Notes: a model not told the origin generated them from the sequence alone. Shown: positions 1 to 9,344, counted from the stretch's first letter. The stretch is 36,972 nt of DNA from Planctomycetaceae bacterium (GCA_021732845.1 JAKFUF010000110.1:1-36972), one strand, 5' to 3'. A program made the numbers and translations.

Positions 1-1888
1 AAGGATTTGCTTGAATGGCAAATGCCGAAACGATCCTGATTCAGCCCGGCACAGGCCCGGCAGTGTGAAAGGACGTGCATCTGGCAGCCGCCCAAATCAT
101 GCTGATTGATGAAGCTGCAGCCCAATTGTCATTCAGGACGGAAGTTCGCGGCAGCGACGTTGGGACAAGGTGAACCGCGGGCAGGCGCACCCATGAGCCT
201 GGGCCCTCCGAGTCAACACCGAATGCATGCCCCACTCAAATCAACCCGGTCGGCATTTGGTTCGCGGCAGCGGCCGCGATGCCGGCGGAAGTTGCCAAAC
301 CAGCATGGGGGAGTCAGGCTCGGCAACGAACATTCCGCTGCTCCAAGCAGCGGATGTGACAATGGAGGTTCCCGGCCTCTGCTTTCGTGAGCGAGTGACG
401 CTCCTTGCCGCCCTGCAACTTTGACGGACCACCATGTTGTGCGATGCCCGGTGGTACTGTGGTGTGGCATTCCCGGCCGAGTTCGACCATGTGGCGGTAT
501 GCGGCCGCATCCGAGGCAAAATGCCGAAACTGGCCACATCGGGTGACCTTGGCATTGGGTGTCAGTCGGCCGTTTTCAATGGGCGCCAAGATGCCGCCAA
601 GGCGGCTTCGACGTCACCCCCGATCAGTTCCGAGTGCGGGTGCACTGCCCCTTGCCGGGCAAGGACCGGAACAGCGACTCCATTGCGCAGCACTCGCACC
701 GTCTGGGGAACTTCCGGCGAAACTTCCCAGGCCGGCAGCTTCACCTCAGCGGCAGAATTGGAGCAGAACACATCCACCCGGAGATTTCTCCGCTGATTGA
801 ACGCGATTTGCAGGAGCATCACTTTCAACACCTCCGAGAGACTGCCCGCTGCGACAGGCTCAATGGGGCTGGCGCAGCAGTCATGCAGGGGGAATTGGTC
901 GTTGCGGGCGTTCCGCGTGTTGGAGGGCGGCCGCCGGCACACCGTGTGATCACCGGTTTTCCACGAAGGGGCTGCGGTCACGCAGACTCCATGCAGAGTC
1001 GAGCCCGGCGGCGGGCGGACAATCCGTGGAGGCCTTTGGGAGCCGGCTGCCATGCTTCTCGCGCAGCCCCATGATGGATATGGGACCTGCAAGTATTATG
1101 ACATAAATACGGCTGTTATTTAGTTGTTCAGGTGTGGAGTGTTTTGGTTTACACATGTTCATAATATGAACGATGTCGTTCAGCAGCCGCGTGCACAGCC
1201 GCTGATGATTCTGGCAAGCTTGATGTTTGCGAAGATCGTCTCCCCCACTGCGCCGTGTTCCGGCAGAGGATGTCGATGCTCCGCAGCGATCGTTATCACA
1301 ATGCCTAACCTCGAACATGAGTTCCTGGCGCCGGTGGATTCGCAAAGTCAGGCTGCGGCACCGCGCTCTATTTTCGAATTTGAACGCACAGGGTTCGCTC
1401 CAATCAGTGGACCTTTCGGACCGGGTGGCCGCAAAACCCGCGAACTCTGCCGGAGTGGTTCTCACGAGGGGGTTACTTGGTTAACAGCCATCGCACCGAC
1501 CGCCATGGCTCGCCAGGGCTTGCGGTATCGGCCACCGCGGGTTGACGGCAGTTGTGGCATCGGGTTGCAACTCATCTTCCCGATCTGCATTGTGCGAGGG
1601 GCGCAACCGGTCTTTCGCAGCGACTCAAGTCACGCATTTTACGGGGATTTTCAGAATGGCGCCCTCCAAAACGGGCTTGATACGCGACGTTAAAATGATA
1701 CGGCCTCAAGCTCCCAATGTTGTTTTGCTGCAATCACTTGCCGTCATAATGCCATTTCCCCCGGTTCAGATGATCCCCACGCATTCTTCGGGTTGACCAA
1801 TCACACCCAGATTGCCCAAGATGCCTGCGGATGACCGGTTGCGCCTTTGTGCGAGGGAATTCTGCTGCAACTGGAATAGAATGCCGCA
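1..1888. other. Gene-poor region without a recognisable gene
   Basis: I found no open frame here with a convincing family signature, start site or domain. The most protein-like stretch is on the minus strand at about 562-900, with a plausible amino acid mix (for example LPAWEVSPEVPQTVRVLRNG), but I cannot assign it to a family and no complete gene surrounds it. It may be the end of a decayed gene. An AT-richer island at about 1095-1190 contains a small palindrome. The last 200 bases should hold the promoter of the sigma factor gene at 1889, but no clear -35/-10 pair could be picked. Confidence 0.5.
1157..1171. repeat. Near-perfect palindrome GTTCATA-A-TATGAAC
   Basis: Two perfect 7-bp inverted arms are separated by one base, in a locally AT-rich patch of otherwise GC-rich DNA. 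The size and symmetry fit a binding site for a dimeric regulator, but no gene start lies close by, so any role is speculative. Confidence 0.35.
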
Positions 1889-2467
1889 ATGAGCGATTTC
1901 ACCCGCATCCTGTCGCAGATCGAATCCGGCGATCCTTCGGCCGCAGAGAAGCTCTTGCCTTTGGTGTATGACGAGCTGCGCAAGCTGGCAGCCACCAGAC
2001 TTTCCAACGAGAAGCCGGGTCAGTCGATTCAAGCCACGATGCTGGTGCATGAAGCGTGGCTGCGGCTGGTCGGATCAGATGACGATGTACTTTGGAATGG
2101 ACGGGGACACTTTTTCGCAGCCGCAGCGCGAGCCATGCAGCGGATTCTGGTGGAGAACGCCCGGCACAAGAAACGCCTGAAGGCCGGCGGTGAGTTCAAG
2201 CGAGTCCCGTTGTCTGAGGGCACCTCGTCCGTCCCGGGTCCCTCGGCGGACGTGCTGGCGGTTGACGAAGCCCTGCAGAAGCTTGACCAGCAGGACCACC
2301 GCAAGGCGGAACTGGTCCGGCTGCGGTTCTTTGCCGGCCTGACTTTGCCCGAGGCGGCCCGCGCGCTGGGAATTTCGTCATCAACGGCCGACAACGACTG
2401 GGCTTACGCCAAGACGTGGCTGCGGCTGGAACTTTCGGAAATGGAGGAGCGGAAAAAAAACTCCTGA
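1889..2467 (+). CDS. ECF-type RNA polymerase sigma factor (planctomycete type)
   Basis: This 192-residue protein is an extracytoplasmic-function sigma factor, which directs RNA polymerase to a dedicated promoter set. The sigma region 2 core lies at about residues 22-60 (LVYDELRKLAATRL, then HEAWLRLVG). The region 4 helix-turn-helix lies at about residues 140-185 (LRFFAGLTLPEAARALGIS followed by an AKTWLRLEL helix). This wording is typical of the ECF group abundant in Planctomycetota, usually encoded next to Ser/Thr kinases. No anti-sigma factor is adjacent. The kinase gene starts 99 bases downstream on the same strand, so the two are probably co-transcribed and the kinase may control the sigma factor (family knowledge and inference). 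The ATG at 1889 fits the usual N-terminus of this family. Confidence 0.93.
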   Translation: MSDFTRILSQIESGDPSAAEKLLPLVYDELRKLAATRLSNEKPGQSIQATMLVHEAWLRLVGSDDDVLWNGRGHFFAAAARAMQRILVENARHKKRLKAGGEFKRVPLSEGTSSVPGPSADVLAVDEALQKLDQQDHRKAELVRLRFFAGLTLPEAARALGISSSTADNDWAYAKTWLRLELSEMEERKKNS

Positions 2468-2566
2468 AATCCGCAAATCCGGCTGGGTGGTTCCCCGCCG
2501 GATGTCGCACTGTTCCTTGGACCAGGTTCAGCCACCTCGTCGTGAAAATGCCGGGACTCACGGATC

Positions 2567-5500
2567 ATGTCGTCAGAAAAACCAACCGAAGCCTCCATTT
2601 TCAACGCGGCCCGGAAGATCGGGTCGACGACCGACCGGGAGGCCTACCTGAGCGATGCCTGCCTGGGAGATGCGGCCCTGCGGGCTCGAGTCGAAAAGCT
2701 GTTGGCGGCCTTCAAGGAGGAATCGCAGTTCCTTGAGCAGCCAGCGGCGGCATTCGGTGCGACGGTCCTTGTCGACCCGTTGAACCAGGACCGGGCCGGC
2801 GCGCTGGAGGGAGGCCTGACAGCCGCGTTCAGGTACGATCAGGCGGTGGTGATGGGCCAGGCGGGCCACAGCGTGCTCAAATCGCTGGGCCAGTCAGTCC
2901 ATGTGCCACGCATCGCCCTGCGTGGAGCGGTGGAACACGGCGACGATCCCATCGTGCGTCCGAAGTCGGCCGAGATGCCAGACTCCGACAGCCGCTACCA
3001 GTTTCAGGGCGAAATCGCCCGCGGCGGGATGGGGGCGATCCTGAAGGGCCGCGACACCGACCTGGGCCGTGAACTGGCCATCAAGGTGCTGCTGGACGTG
3101 CACAAGGACAAGCCGGATGTTGTTCAACGGTTCATTGAGGAGGCGCAGATCGGGGGCCAGTTGCAGCACCCGGGAATCGCGCCGGTTTACGAACTGGGGC
3201 AGTTCGCCGACAAGCGGCCGTACTTCGCCATGAAGCTGGTGAAGGGCGAGACGCTCTCGAAGCTGATGGCCGACCGGACCGATCCCGTCGCCGACCGGGG
3301 CCGGTTCCTGGGGATCTTCCAGCAGATCTGCCAGACGATGGCCTATGCCCACAGCCGCGGCGTGATCCACCGCGACCTGAAGCCCGCCAACATCATGGTC
3401 GGGGCGTTTGGCGAGGTGCAGGTGGTGGACTGGGGGCTGGCCAAGGTGCTGGCCTCCGGCGGCGTCGCGGACGAGACGCTGTCCCAGCGCCTGCAGAAGG
3501 GGCAGAGCATCATTCAAACACTGCGGAGCGTCGGCAGTGACCTTCCGGGGGCGTCCGGCAGCGCCGGTTCGCAGACGCAGTTGGGCTGTGTGATGGGGAC
3601 GCCGGCCTACATGCCCCCCGAGCAGGCCCTGGGCGAGATTGACCATCTCGACGAACGGGCCGACGTCTTCGGCCTGGGGGCGATTCTGTGCGAGATCCTG
3701 ACCGGCCAGCCCCCGTATGTGGGTGACGACGGAACGGAGGTCTTCCGGCTGGCCGCTCGCGGGAAGCTGGGTGACTGCCTGCGGCGGCTGGACGCCTGCG
3801 GGGCGGATGCCGACCTGGTGGCCCTGGCGAAGCACTGCCTGGAGCTGGAGCCGCAGGACCGGCCGCGGACGGCGAGCGTGCTTGCCGGGCGCATCACGGG
3901 CTACCTGGTGTCGGTCGAATCCCGGCTGCGGGAAACGGAACTGGCAAAGGCGGACGCCCTGGTTCGCGCCGAGGAACTCCGCCGCCGGCAAAGACTGGCG
4001 CTCACCGCGGGTGCCGCGATTGCAGTTTCGCTGGTCATTGGCATCGCCGCCAGCACCTGGCAGGCAGCCCGGGCGAATTCCGAGGCGACACATGCGGAGC
4101 TGGCGGCGCAGCAGGCCAAAATACAGGAGCGCCGGGCCACGGCCGCCCTCGACGAACTGCGAAAGACGGCCCCGGCCTTTATCGAACAGGCCCGGGCGCT
4201 CGCGGCGCGGGAGCAGTTCGGCGAGGCCGTCGAGAAGCTCGGCTACGCCGTGAGCCTGCGTCCCGATGCGGCCGGGTATCTCGTGGCGAAGGGCGACCTG
4301 CTGCAGTGCCAGCTCAAACTTGACGAAGCCGCCGCGGTCTATCGCGAAGCCCTGCGCGTGCAGCCCGGCCTCGCCCGCGCCGAGGCTTCGGCAATGCTGT
4401 GCGACGAACTGCTCGCGGCGAAACCGACGGCCGACGGCCGGCTCACCCGCGAAAGCCTCGCCAAGCTTCACCTCGCCATGCAGCGCCAGCAGCGCCCCGC
4501 CGCGGAACTGATGCCCGTGGCCCGGCGGCTCGGCGAAGAGAAGAAGCTCCTTGTCGACTACTGGCTCACGCGGCTCAAGGACCTCCCGGTTTCCAACGAG
4601 AGGCCGCTGGAAAAGCGGCTGGCCGTCCGCGAGGACGGCCGGCTCGCGCTCGACCTCAGCGACACCAAAGTGCTCGATCTGACCCCTCTCTCCGGTGCGC
4701 CGCTCGCGGCGCTGAACCTTTCCGAATGCCAGGAGCTGACCGACCTTTCCCATTTGCGCGGGCTCGAGCTGGTCGAGTTGAACCTCAGCCGGACAAGCGT
4801 GGCGGATCTCACGCCGCTCGGGGAAATGCCGACGCTGGAGAAGCTGGATGTGTCCAAAAGCCGGGTGTCCGACCTCACGGCGATCGCAGCACTGCGGCTG
4901 AAAAGCCTCGAATGCAAGGGCTGTCCGATCAGCGACCTGAATCCGATCCGGAAGATGCCCCTGGAGGCCATCGACCTGATGGACACGCGTGTGGCCGACC
5001 TCGCGCCTCTCATCGGGATGCCGATCAAGAGCATCGACCTCTCGCGGGCGCCGGTGCTGGATTTCTCGCCGCTCGCCCAGCTCCCGCTGGAAAAGTGCTA
5101 CTTCCAGTACAACCGCATCACCGACCTGGAAGTCCTGCGCGGCAAGCCGCTGAAGGAACTCTGCCTGTGGGGTTGCGCCCAGGCGCGAAACTACGCGGTC
5201 CTCGCAGAAATCAAAACGCTCGAATACCTCCAGCTCCCCGAGACCTATCGAAACCTGCCGGCGATCGACCACGAAGCGATCGGCGCCCTGCGTGATCACC
5301 CCAAGCTGCGCCAACTCGGGGCGGAGATCATGAATCTCATGGGCTACGCGGGCACCGGATCGAAGGACGTCTTTTGGCAGGAGTGGGACCGCGAGCAGGC
5401 CATCATCGCGGCACTGCGGGCGGAGGGCATCATCTTCACGTTCCGCAAACTGCCTGGCGGGGCGTATGTCTTCGATTTTGCCGACCAGCCGTTGCGCGAC

Positions 5501-7585
5501 CTCTCGATCCTCGCGGGCATGCCCATTGACGAGATTGACCTCCACCGTTGTGCGTTCTCGGATCTGACGCCGCTGCGCGTTTTGAAGCTGAAGAAACTCA
5601 GCCTGACCAGCAATTCCGTGACCGATTTCACACCCCTGCGCGGCATGCCCATCGAGCGCCTCTATCTTAACAACTGCGCGAATCTCAGGGATCTCTCGCC
5701 GCTGACCGGATTGCCGCTCCGCGAACTCTATCTCGACGGATGCGAGAACCTGGCCGACGTCGCCGCGCTCGCCGAGATTCCGACCTTGGAAAAAGTGACC
5801 GTGCCGGTCCATGCGCGGAATATCGAAGCGCTGCGCAAGCTGCCCAGACTCAAGCGGCTGGGATTTCGACTGTTCAACGGCGTTCCCGACACCACTGTCG
5901 CCGAGTTCTGGGAGGCCCATCTCTGGGTTGGCAAGCTCCACGAGGCGGGAATCAAGTCTCAGGGCATGAATCGTCTGGAGGATGGCCTGTGGGATCTGAA
6001 TCTCACGGGAGCCGACAGCTCCAATCTCGGCATGCTCCGGGGACTGCCGATCGGAAGTCTGAGCCTCTGGAAAACCCAGGTCACCGACCTCTCGGCATTA
6101 CAGGGAATGCCGCTCAGATACCTCGAGCTCAGCCATACGCCGATCGCCGATCTGGGACCGCTCCGGGGCATGCCACTCAAGAATCTCAGGCTGTTCCGCA
6201 CGCAGGTCAGCGATCTCAGTCCGTTGCAGGGCCTGTCGCTCGAACGATTGGATCTGAGTTACACCAAAGTGACCGACATTTCCGTGTTGCGCGGCATGCC
6301 GTTGATTGAGGCGAGTCTCAGCCACTGCGCCGCGCTGACCGACGTCTCGCCCCTTGCCGATTGCAAGGACCTCGAGACCGTCAGCCTTCCACCCAATGCG
6401 AAGGACTTCGAGTTCCTCCGCACCTTCACCAAACTCAAACGCCTCAGCTTCGGGGAGGACAAGACCCCCGCAGCGTTCTGGAAGGAATACGACACACAAA
6501 CCTGGCTGCGAACGCTGCGCGCATCTGGCGTCGTGATCAAAGGCGTCCAGCAGCTGCCCGACGACACGTGGCAATTGGACCTCAGCAACGCCGCGATCAG
6601 CGACCTCACGATGCTGAAGGGCGCACCGATCAGCGATCTCCACCTCGGCACCACGCCCGTCACGGATCTCACCCCCCTGCACGGCATGGCGCTTAAGAAA
6701 CTCTCGCTCGGCGGCACCCGGGTCACCGACCTGAGTCCGCTCCAGGGGATGCCCCTCGAACACCTGCAGATCATCGGGACGAATGTGCAGGATCTCACGG
6801 TCGTGCGCGGGATGCCTCTCATCTCTGTGAGACTTCTGGGATGCAAAGCGCTCACCGACCTCTCGCCCCTCGTGGATTGCAAATCGCTCGAGAACATCAC
6901 ACTGCCGCCAAACGCGGCCAACATCGAGTTCCTCCGTGCCTTTCCCAGGCTCACCCGCATCGGTTTCGGACAGGATCCGAAAAGCACCTGGCTCGCCGAC
7001 AAGACCCCCGCGGAGTTCTGGCAGGAATACGACACGCAAGCCTGGCTGCGAACACTGCGTGAATCCGGCGTCGCGATCAAAGTCGTCCAGCGACTGCCCG
7101 ACGGCACCTGGCAGCTGGACCTCAGCCACAGCGCGATCAATGACCTTGCCATCCTGAAGGACGCTCCGATCAGCGATCTCAGCATCTCGGCGACGACCGT
7201 CGCGGACCTGGCTCCACTGCGCGGCATGCCGCTGAAGAAACTTGCGCTCACCGGCACCAAGGTCACCGACCTGGGTCCGCTGGAGGGGATGCGGCTCGAA
7301 TTCCTGCAGATGAGCGGCACCCGTGCGAAGGATCTTTCGGCCCTGCGCGGGATGCCGCTGACCTCCGTCAGGATGCTGGGCTGCACGGAGCTCACCGACC
7401 TCTCGCCCCTCGCGGACTGCCGGGAGCTGCAGAACATCACGCTTCCGCCCAACGCGGCCAGCATCGGGTTCCTCCGCGACCTGCCCAAGCTCATCCGCAT
7501 CGGTTTCGGACAGGATCCAAAAAACGTCTCGCTCGCCGACAAGACCGCCGCGGAGTTCTGGCAGGACTATGACGCCAAAAAGTGA
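2567..7585 (+). CDS. Membrane Ser/Thr protein kinase with TPR-like and leucine-rich repeats
   Basis: This 1672-residue protein begins with the N-terminal segment found on planctomycete kinases (AYLSDACLGDAALRARVEKL, about residues 25-46). A Hanks-type kinase domain follows at about residues 145-445: glycine loop GEIARGGMG, catalytic lysine in LAIKVLL, catalytic loop VIHRDLKPAN near residue 266, DWG in place of DFG near 287, and GTPAYMPPEQA. One hydrophobic segment at about 478-500 (AGAAIAVSLVIGIAAS) is a likely membrane span. A coiled and TPR-like stretch runs to about 640. From about residue 690 to the end there are leucine-rich repeats of the form LxxLxLSxTxVxDLxPLxGMP. The kinase should be cytoplasmic with the repeats on the other side of the membrane, acting as a sensor or adhesion surface (inference). 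It follows the sigma factor gene and is probably its partner. Confidence 0.93.
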   Translation: MSSEKPTEASIFNAARKIGSTTDREAYLSDACLGDAALRARVEKLLAAFKEESQFLEQPAAAFGATVLVDPLNQDRAGALEGGLTAAFRYDQAVVMGQAGHSVLKSLGQSVHVPRIALRGAVEHGDDPIVRPKSAEMPDSDSRYQFQGEIARGGMGAILKGRDTDLGRELAIKVLLDVHKDKPDVVQRFIEEAQIGGQLQHPGIAPVYELGQFADKRPYFAMKLVKGETLSKLMADRTDPVADRGRFLGIFQQICQTMAYAHSRGVIHRDLKPANIMVGAFGEVQVVDWGLAKVLASGGVADETLSQRLQKGQSIIQTLRSVGSDLPGASGSAGSQTQLGCVMGTPAYMPPEQALGEIDHLDERADVFGLGAILCEILTGQPPYVGDDGTEVFRLAARGKLGDCLRRLDACGADADLVALAKHCLELEPQDRPRTASVLAGRITGYLVSVESRLRETELAKADALVRAEELRRRQRLALTAGAAIAVSLVIGIAASTWQAARANSEATHAELAAQQAKIQERRATAALDELRKTAPAFIEQARALAAREQFGEAVEKLGYAVSLRPDAAGYLVAKGDLLQCQLKLDEAAAVYREALRVQPGLARAEASAMLCDELLAAKPTADGRLTRESLAKLHLAMQRQQRPAAELMPVARRLGEEKKLLVDYWLTRLKDLPVSNERPLEKRLAVREDGRLALDLSDTKVLDLTPLSGAPLAALNLSECQELTDLSHLRGLELVELNLSRTSVADLTPLGEMPTLEKLDVSKSRVSDLTAIAALRLKSLECKGCPISDLNPIRKMPLEAIDLMDTRVADLAPLIGMPIKSIDLSRAPVLDFSPLAQLPLEKCYFQYNRITDLEVLRGKPLKELCLWGCAQARNYAVLAEIKTLEYLQLPETYRNLPAIDHEAIGALRDHPKLRQLGAEIMNLMGYAGTGSKDVFWQEWDREQAIIAALRAEGIIFTFRKLPGGAYVFDFADQPLRDLSILAGMPIDEIDLHRCAFSDLTPLRVLKLKKLSLTSNSVTDFTPLRGMPIERLYLNNCANLRDLSPLTGLPLRELYLDGCENLADVAALAEIPTLEKVTVPVHARNIEALRKLPRLKRLGFRLFNGVPDTTVAEFWEAHLWVGKLHEAGIKSQGMNRLEDGLWDLNLTGADSSNLGMLRGLPIGSLSLWKTQVTDLSALQGMPLRYLELSHTPIADLGPLRGMPLKNLRLFRTQVSDLSPLQGLSLERLDLSYTKVTDISVLRGMPLIEASLSHCAALTDVSPLADCKDLETVSLPPNAKDFEFLRTFTKLKRLSFGEDKTPAAFWKEYDTQTWLRTLRASGVVIKGVQQLPDDTWQLDLSNAAISDLTMLKGAPISDLHLGTTPVTDLTPLHGMALKKLSLGGTRVTDLSPLQGMPLEHLQIIGTNVQDLTVVRGMPLISVRLLGCKALTDLSPLVDCKSLENITLPPNAANIEFLRAFPRLTRIGFGQDPKSTWLADKTPAEFWQEYDTQAWLRTLRESGVAIKVVQRLPDGTWQLDLSHSAINDLAILKDAPISDLSISATTVADLAPLRGMPLKKLALTGTKVTDLGPLEGMRLEFLQMSGTRAKDLSALRGMPLTSVRMLGCTELTDLSPLADCRELQNITLPPNAASIGFLRDLPKLIRIGFGQDPKNVSLADKTAAEFWQDYDAKK
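5366..7585 (+). repeat. Tandem ~180-residue modules within the kinase leucine-rich region
   Basis: The C-terminal part of the kinase is built from large modules. Each starts with an FWxEYDTQxWLRTLRxSGV-like segment, continues through four to five leucine-rich repeats and ends with LPPNAxxIxFLR. Anchor words recur at about 5366 (more diverged), 5901, 6471, 7011 and 7551. The last three are exactly 540 bp apart and the step before them is 570 bp. The final copy is cut off after the anchor by the stop codon. The high similarity of the last two full copies points to recent unequal duplication in frame. Confidence 0.85.
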
Positions 7586-7601
7586 CCGGTGGCGCCGTGA
7601 C

Positions 7602-7676
7602 TCTCAAAACTCCGCCGGGGAAGGTCAGCGCGCTGAGCGGCATTTGCTTGAAGAGCAGGCCGAAGAATTGCTGAAT
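7602..7676 (+). pseudogene. Fragment paralogous to the O-antigen ligase/TPR gene
   Basis: Bases 7604-7672 match 17068-17136 inside the O-antigen ligase-like gene at 60 of 69 positions by hand alignment without gaps. The frame is kept: AGEGQRAERHLLEEQAEELL here and AGEGQRAERHLLAEQAEGFL there. No start and no further similarity could be followed on either side, so this looks like a remnant of a second copy of that gene, placed directly after the kinase. Confidence 0.7.
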
Positions 7677-7732
7677 TTGGGTTCATCCGGCAATTGCGCG
7701 CTTGGGGTGGAAAAGATGTGGACATGCGGTTT

Positions 7733-7762
7733 TGATCTGTGTGGATAGAAATTCACAGATCA
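7733..7762. repeat. Inverted repeat with 9-bp arms, 12-base loop
   Basis: TGATCTGTG at 7733-7741 is the exact reverse complement of CACAGATCA at 7754-7762. It lies 148 bases after the kinase stop codon and has no T-run, so it is not a standard intrinsic terminator. It could act as a processing or protein-binding hairpin. Confidence 0.4.
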
Positions 7763-7892
7763 GGGCGTCGCTGGTGACCGGCTCCGGGCACACCGCCAGC
7801 GGAGTATGTCCATTCGGGGGGTGGTTCGAAACGTCCATGTTAACCCCTGAGAGGTAGGGTTTCGCAGGCCGGCCCGCAATCCATCGCGGTGC

Positions 7893-8665
7893 TTACTCAA
7901 CGGCCTTGTATACGGTCTGCAAATGTCTCATGGGGCGTATCAATAGCAGTTTTGCAATTGTCGGCGACATTGCAGTTTTGCAATTGCACAAGGTCGTTTG
8001 AGCAGCACCTGCCCGGCCTTGTAGTCTTCGCCCGTGCCCCCGGTCCCAACCCGCTCCATCAGGCGGTATTGGCCGAACTGCCAAGCTTTGAACGCTTCCC
8101 GCGCGCCGGGTTGATGACGTGGCAGGCGAAAGTGGTGACGAGGGCCGCAACCAACGGAAATGGCACGGCCGAACTTGCGTTGTCTGCATCCAGCAGGGAC
8201 GGCGCTTCAGGCGAGAACCATCGTTGAAGTGCGATCAAAAGGTCGGGCAGCATGGCGGCGGGAACCATGATTGCCCCTCCCGCTGCCAAGTGTTCGGCAT
8301 GAGCGTGCCATCAATGAAAATCAAAATGCACCATGCCATGAGGAACTGCTGCCGGATGGAGGCAACGGATGTTGCATCGTTCAGGAATGCGAATTCCGCC
8401 AGCCGGGTCATGAGCATAGCTGGCAGCCGGACCACGACCGATCCGAAAACGACCAGTTCCAGCATTCGCAACTGCGACAGGGACAGGGACTGACGAATGC
8501 GAAGATCAATCGCGAAGCCGACCGCAATCAGCAGGACGAGCCCGCGCAGCCACCAGCGCGTTGTGATCCCGCCAACGAGATTGGCAGCAAACGCCGCCGC
8601 AAGAGTGACGGCGGGAACCAATGTGCAGCCGACAGGCGACTGCGACGCAGGACTGCAGTTTTCTC
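7893..8665 (-). pseudogene. Decayed planctomycete membrane Ser/Thr kinase (N-terminal half)
   Basis: Read right to left, several frames join into one recognisable protein. A hydrophobic part at 8621-8285 (LSLSQLRMLELVVFG, then CILIFIDGTLMPNTWQR) is followed after a frameshift by more membrane sequence at 8280-8100 (MVPAAMLPDLLIALQRW). After a second frameshift comes a kinase start at about 8105-7975: REAFKAWQFGQYRLMERVG, then TGEDYKAG and VLLKRPCAIAKL. This order (membrane domain, then an NTW-R motif, then GQYRL with a glycine loop and CAIKLIRP) matches a planctomycete kinase type known to me. The frame is broken again by a 26-bp duplication, after which LLIRPMR can still be read, and it stops at 7893. 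The rest of the kinase is missing, so the gene cannot work. Confidence 0.75.
7946..7986. repeat. 26-bp-step tandem duplication inside the kinase pseudogene
   Basis: The 15-base word GCAGTTTTGCAATTG occurs at 7946-7960 and again at 7972-7986, a 26-bp step. Removing one 26-bp unit restores the kinase reading CAIAKL-LLIRP on the minus strand, so the duplication is a frame-breaking insertion in a once-intact gene. Confidence 0.75.
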
Positions 8666-8805
8666 CAAAACATGCGGACGATCACCAGTGACGAAGCCGA
8701 CATAAGCGTGTCACACGTCGAGGGAGTTCTGCCCCGATGCCGAGGAATCATAAATTACGGTCGGCTGCATGGGGTCCACAGTTTGTCCTGGCCCTCCTTC
8801 GGCTT

Positions 8806-8985
8806 TTACTTGCACGCCCTCAACATCGCAGCCAGCGGCTCGGGATCAGCCAGCCGGAGATTGCTGCCCACTTCGATCAACTTCACCCGTGTTCTTCTCC
8901 AACTCTTCGCTGTCGGTGAAGGGAACCACGTCGTCGGCCCGGCCGTGCCGGATCACTGTGCCCTGCTTCACCGTCCAGGCCGGTC
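8806..8985 (-). pseudogene. Degraded coding fragment of unknown family
   Basis: The minus strand reads VKQGTVIRHGRADDVVPF and TDSEELEKNT from 8971, then after a one-base shift VKLIEVGSNLRLADPEPLA and AMLRACK up to a TAA at 8806-8808. The amino acid pattern looks like real protein in both frames and the joint is clean, but I do not recognise the family. No start or longer context is present. Confidence 0.4.
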
Positions 8986-9019
8986 CCCGGCTCCTCCACG
9001 CCGGGCATTACAGGACGAG

Positions 9020-9344
9020 CTTGGCGGCAGGGTGACCGCCCCATTGACCGTCACCACCGTGCGTGGCTGCCGGCCGTGATTCTTTCCACGCTTACCGGTC
9101 TTGGGGTCCACTGGAGGGGGAAAAAGCGGCTTCCGCCGCATTGATCCTTCGCTGAAGTGCCGCCTGAAAGGCGGCCTCCGAAAACTAGTGCAGCGCGGTC
9201 CGCGTGATCTCCTCGCTGTCGGAAATCATCCGGCCAGGGGCCGCCTGGTTGACGCTCGCGGCGACCTGCGCGAGGCACTCATCCAGAGCCACGGCCAAGT
9301 CCTGCTTCAACATCTCCCCCTTCATCACCGGCTGAACGTCCATG
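9020..9344 (-). pseudogene. Transposase N-terminal remnant (ISKra4-like)
   Basis: From an ATG at 9344 the minus strand reads MDVQPVMKGEMLKQDLAV, then DECLAQVAASVNQAAPGRM, an in-frame TAG at 9185-9187, then FSEAAFQAALQRRINAAEA. After a frameshift it continues GKNHGRQPRTVVTVNGAVTL and then loses similarity. The pattern (charged N-terminus, VNQA-PGR, the INAAEAAF segment, GRQPRTV-TVNG) resembles N-termini of planctomycete transposases that I associate with ISKra4-type elements. Only the first ~100 residues survive, with a stop and a frameshift. It is separate from the more complete element at 12541-14031. Confidence 0.55.

Noticed and set aside
335-353. Perfect hairpin CCGCTGCT-CCA-AGCAGCGG
   Set aside because: There is no T-run, no nearby gene end and no partner feature. 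It is a plausible chance palindrome in GC-rich DNA.
2894-5941. Minus-strand open frame of 1015 codons inside the kinase gene
   Set aside because: It is the shadow of GC-rich leucine-repeat coding on the other strand, with arginine/glutamine/glycine-rich composition and no domain, while the plus strand has clear kinase motifs.
6259-7542. Minus-strand open frame of 427 codons over the leucine-rich modules
   Set aside because: It repeats only because the real gene repeats in 540-bp steps. It is serine/arginine-rich noise with no family.
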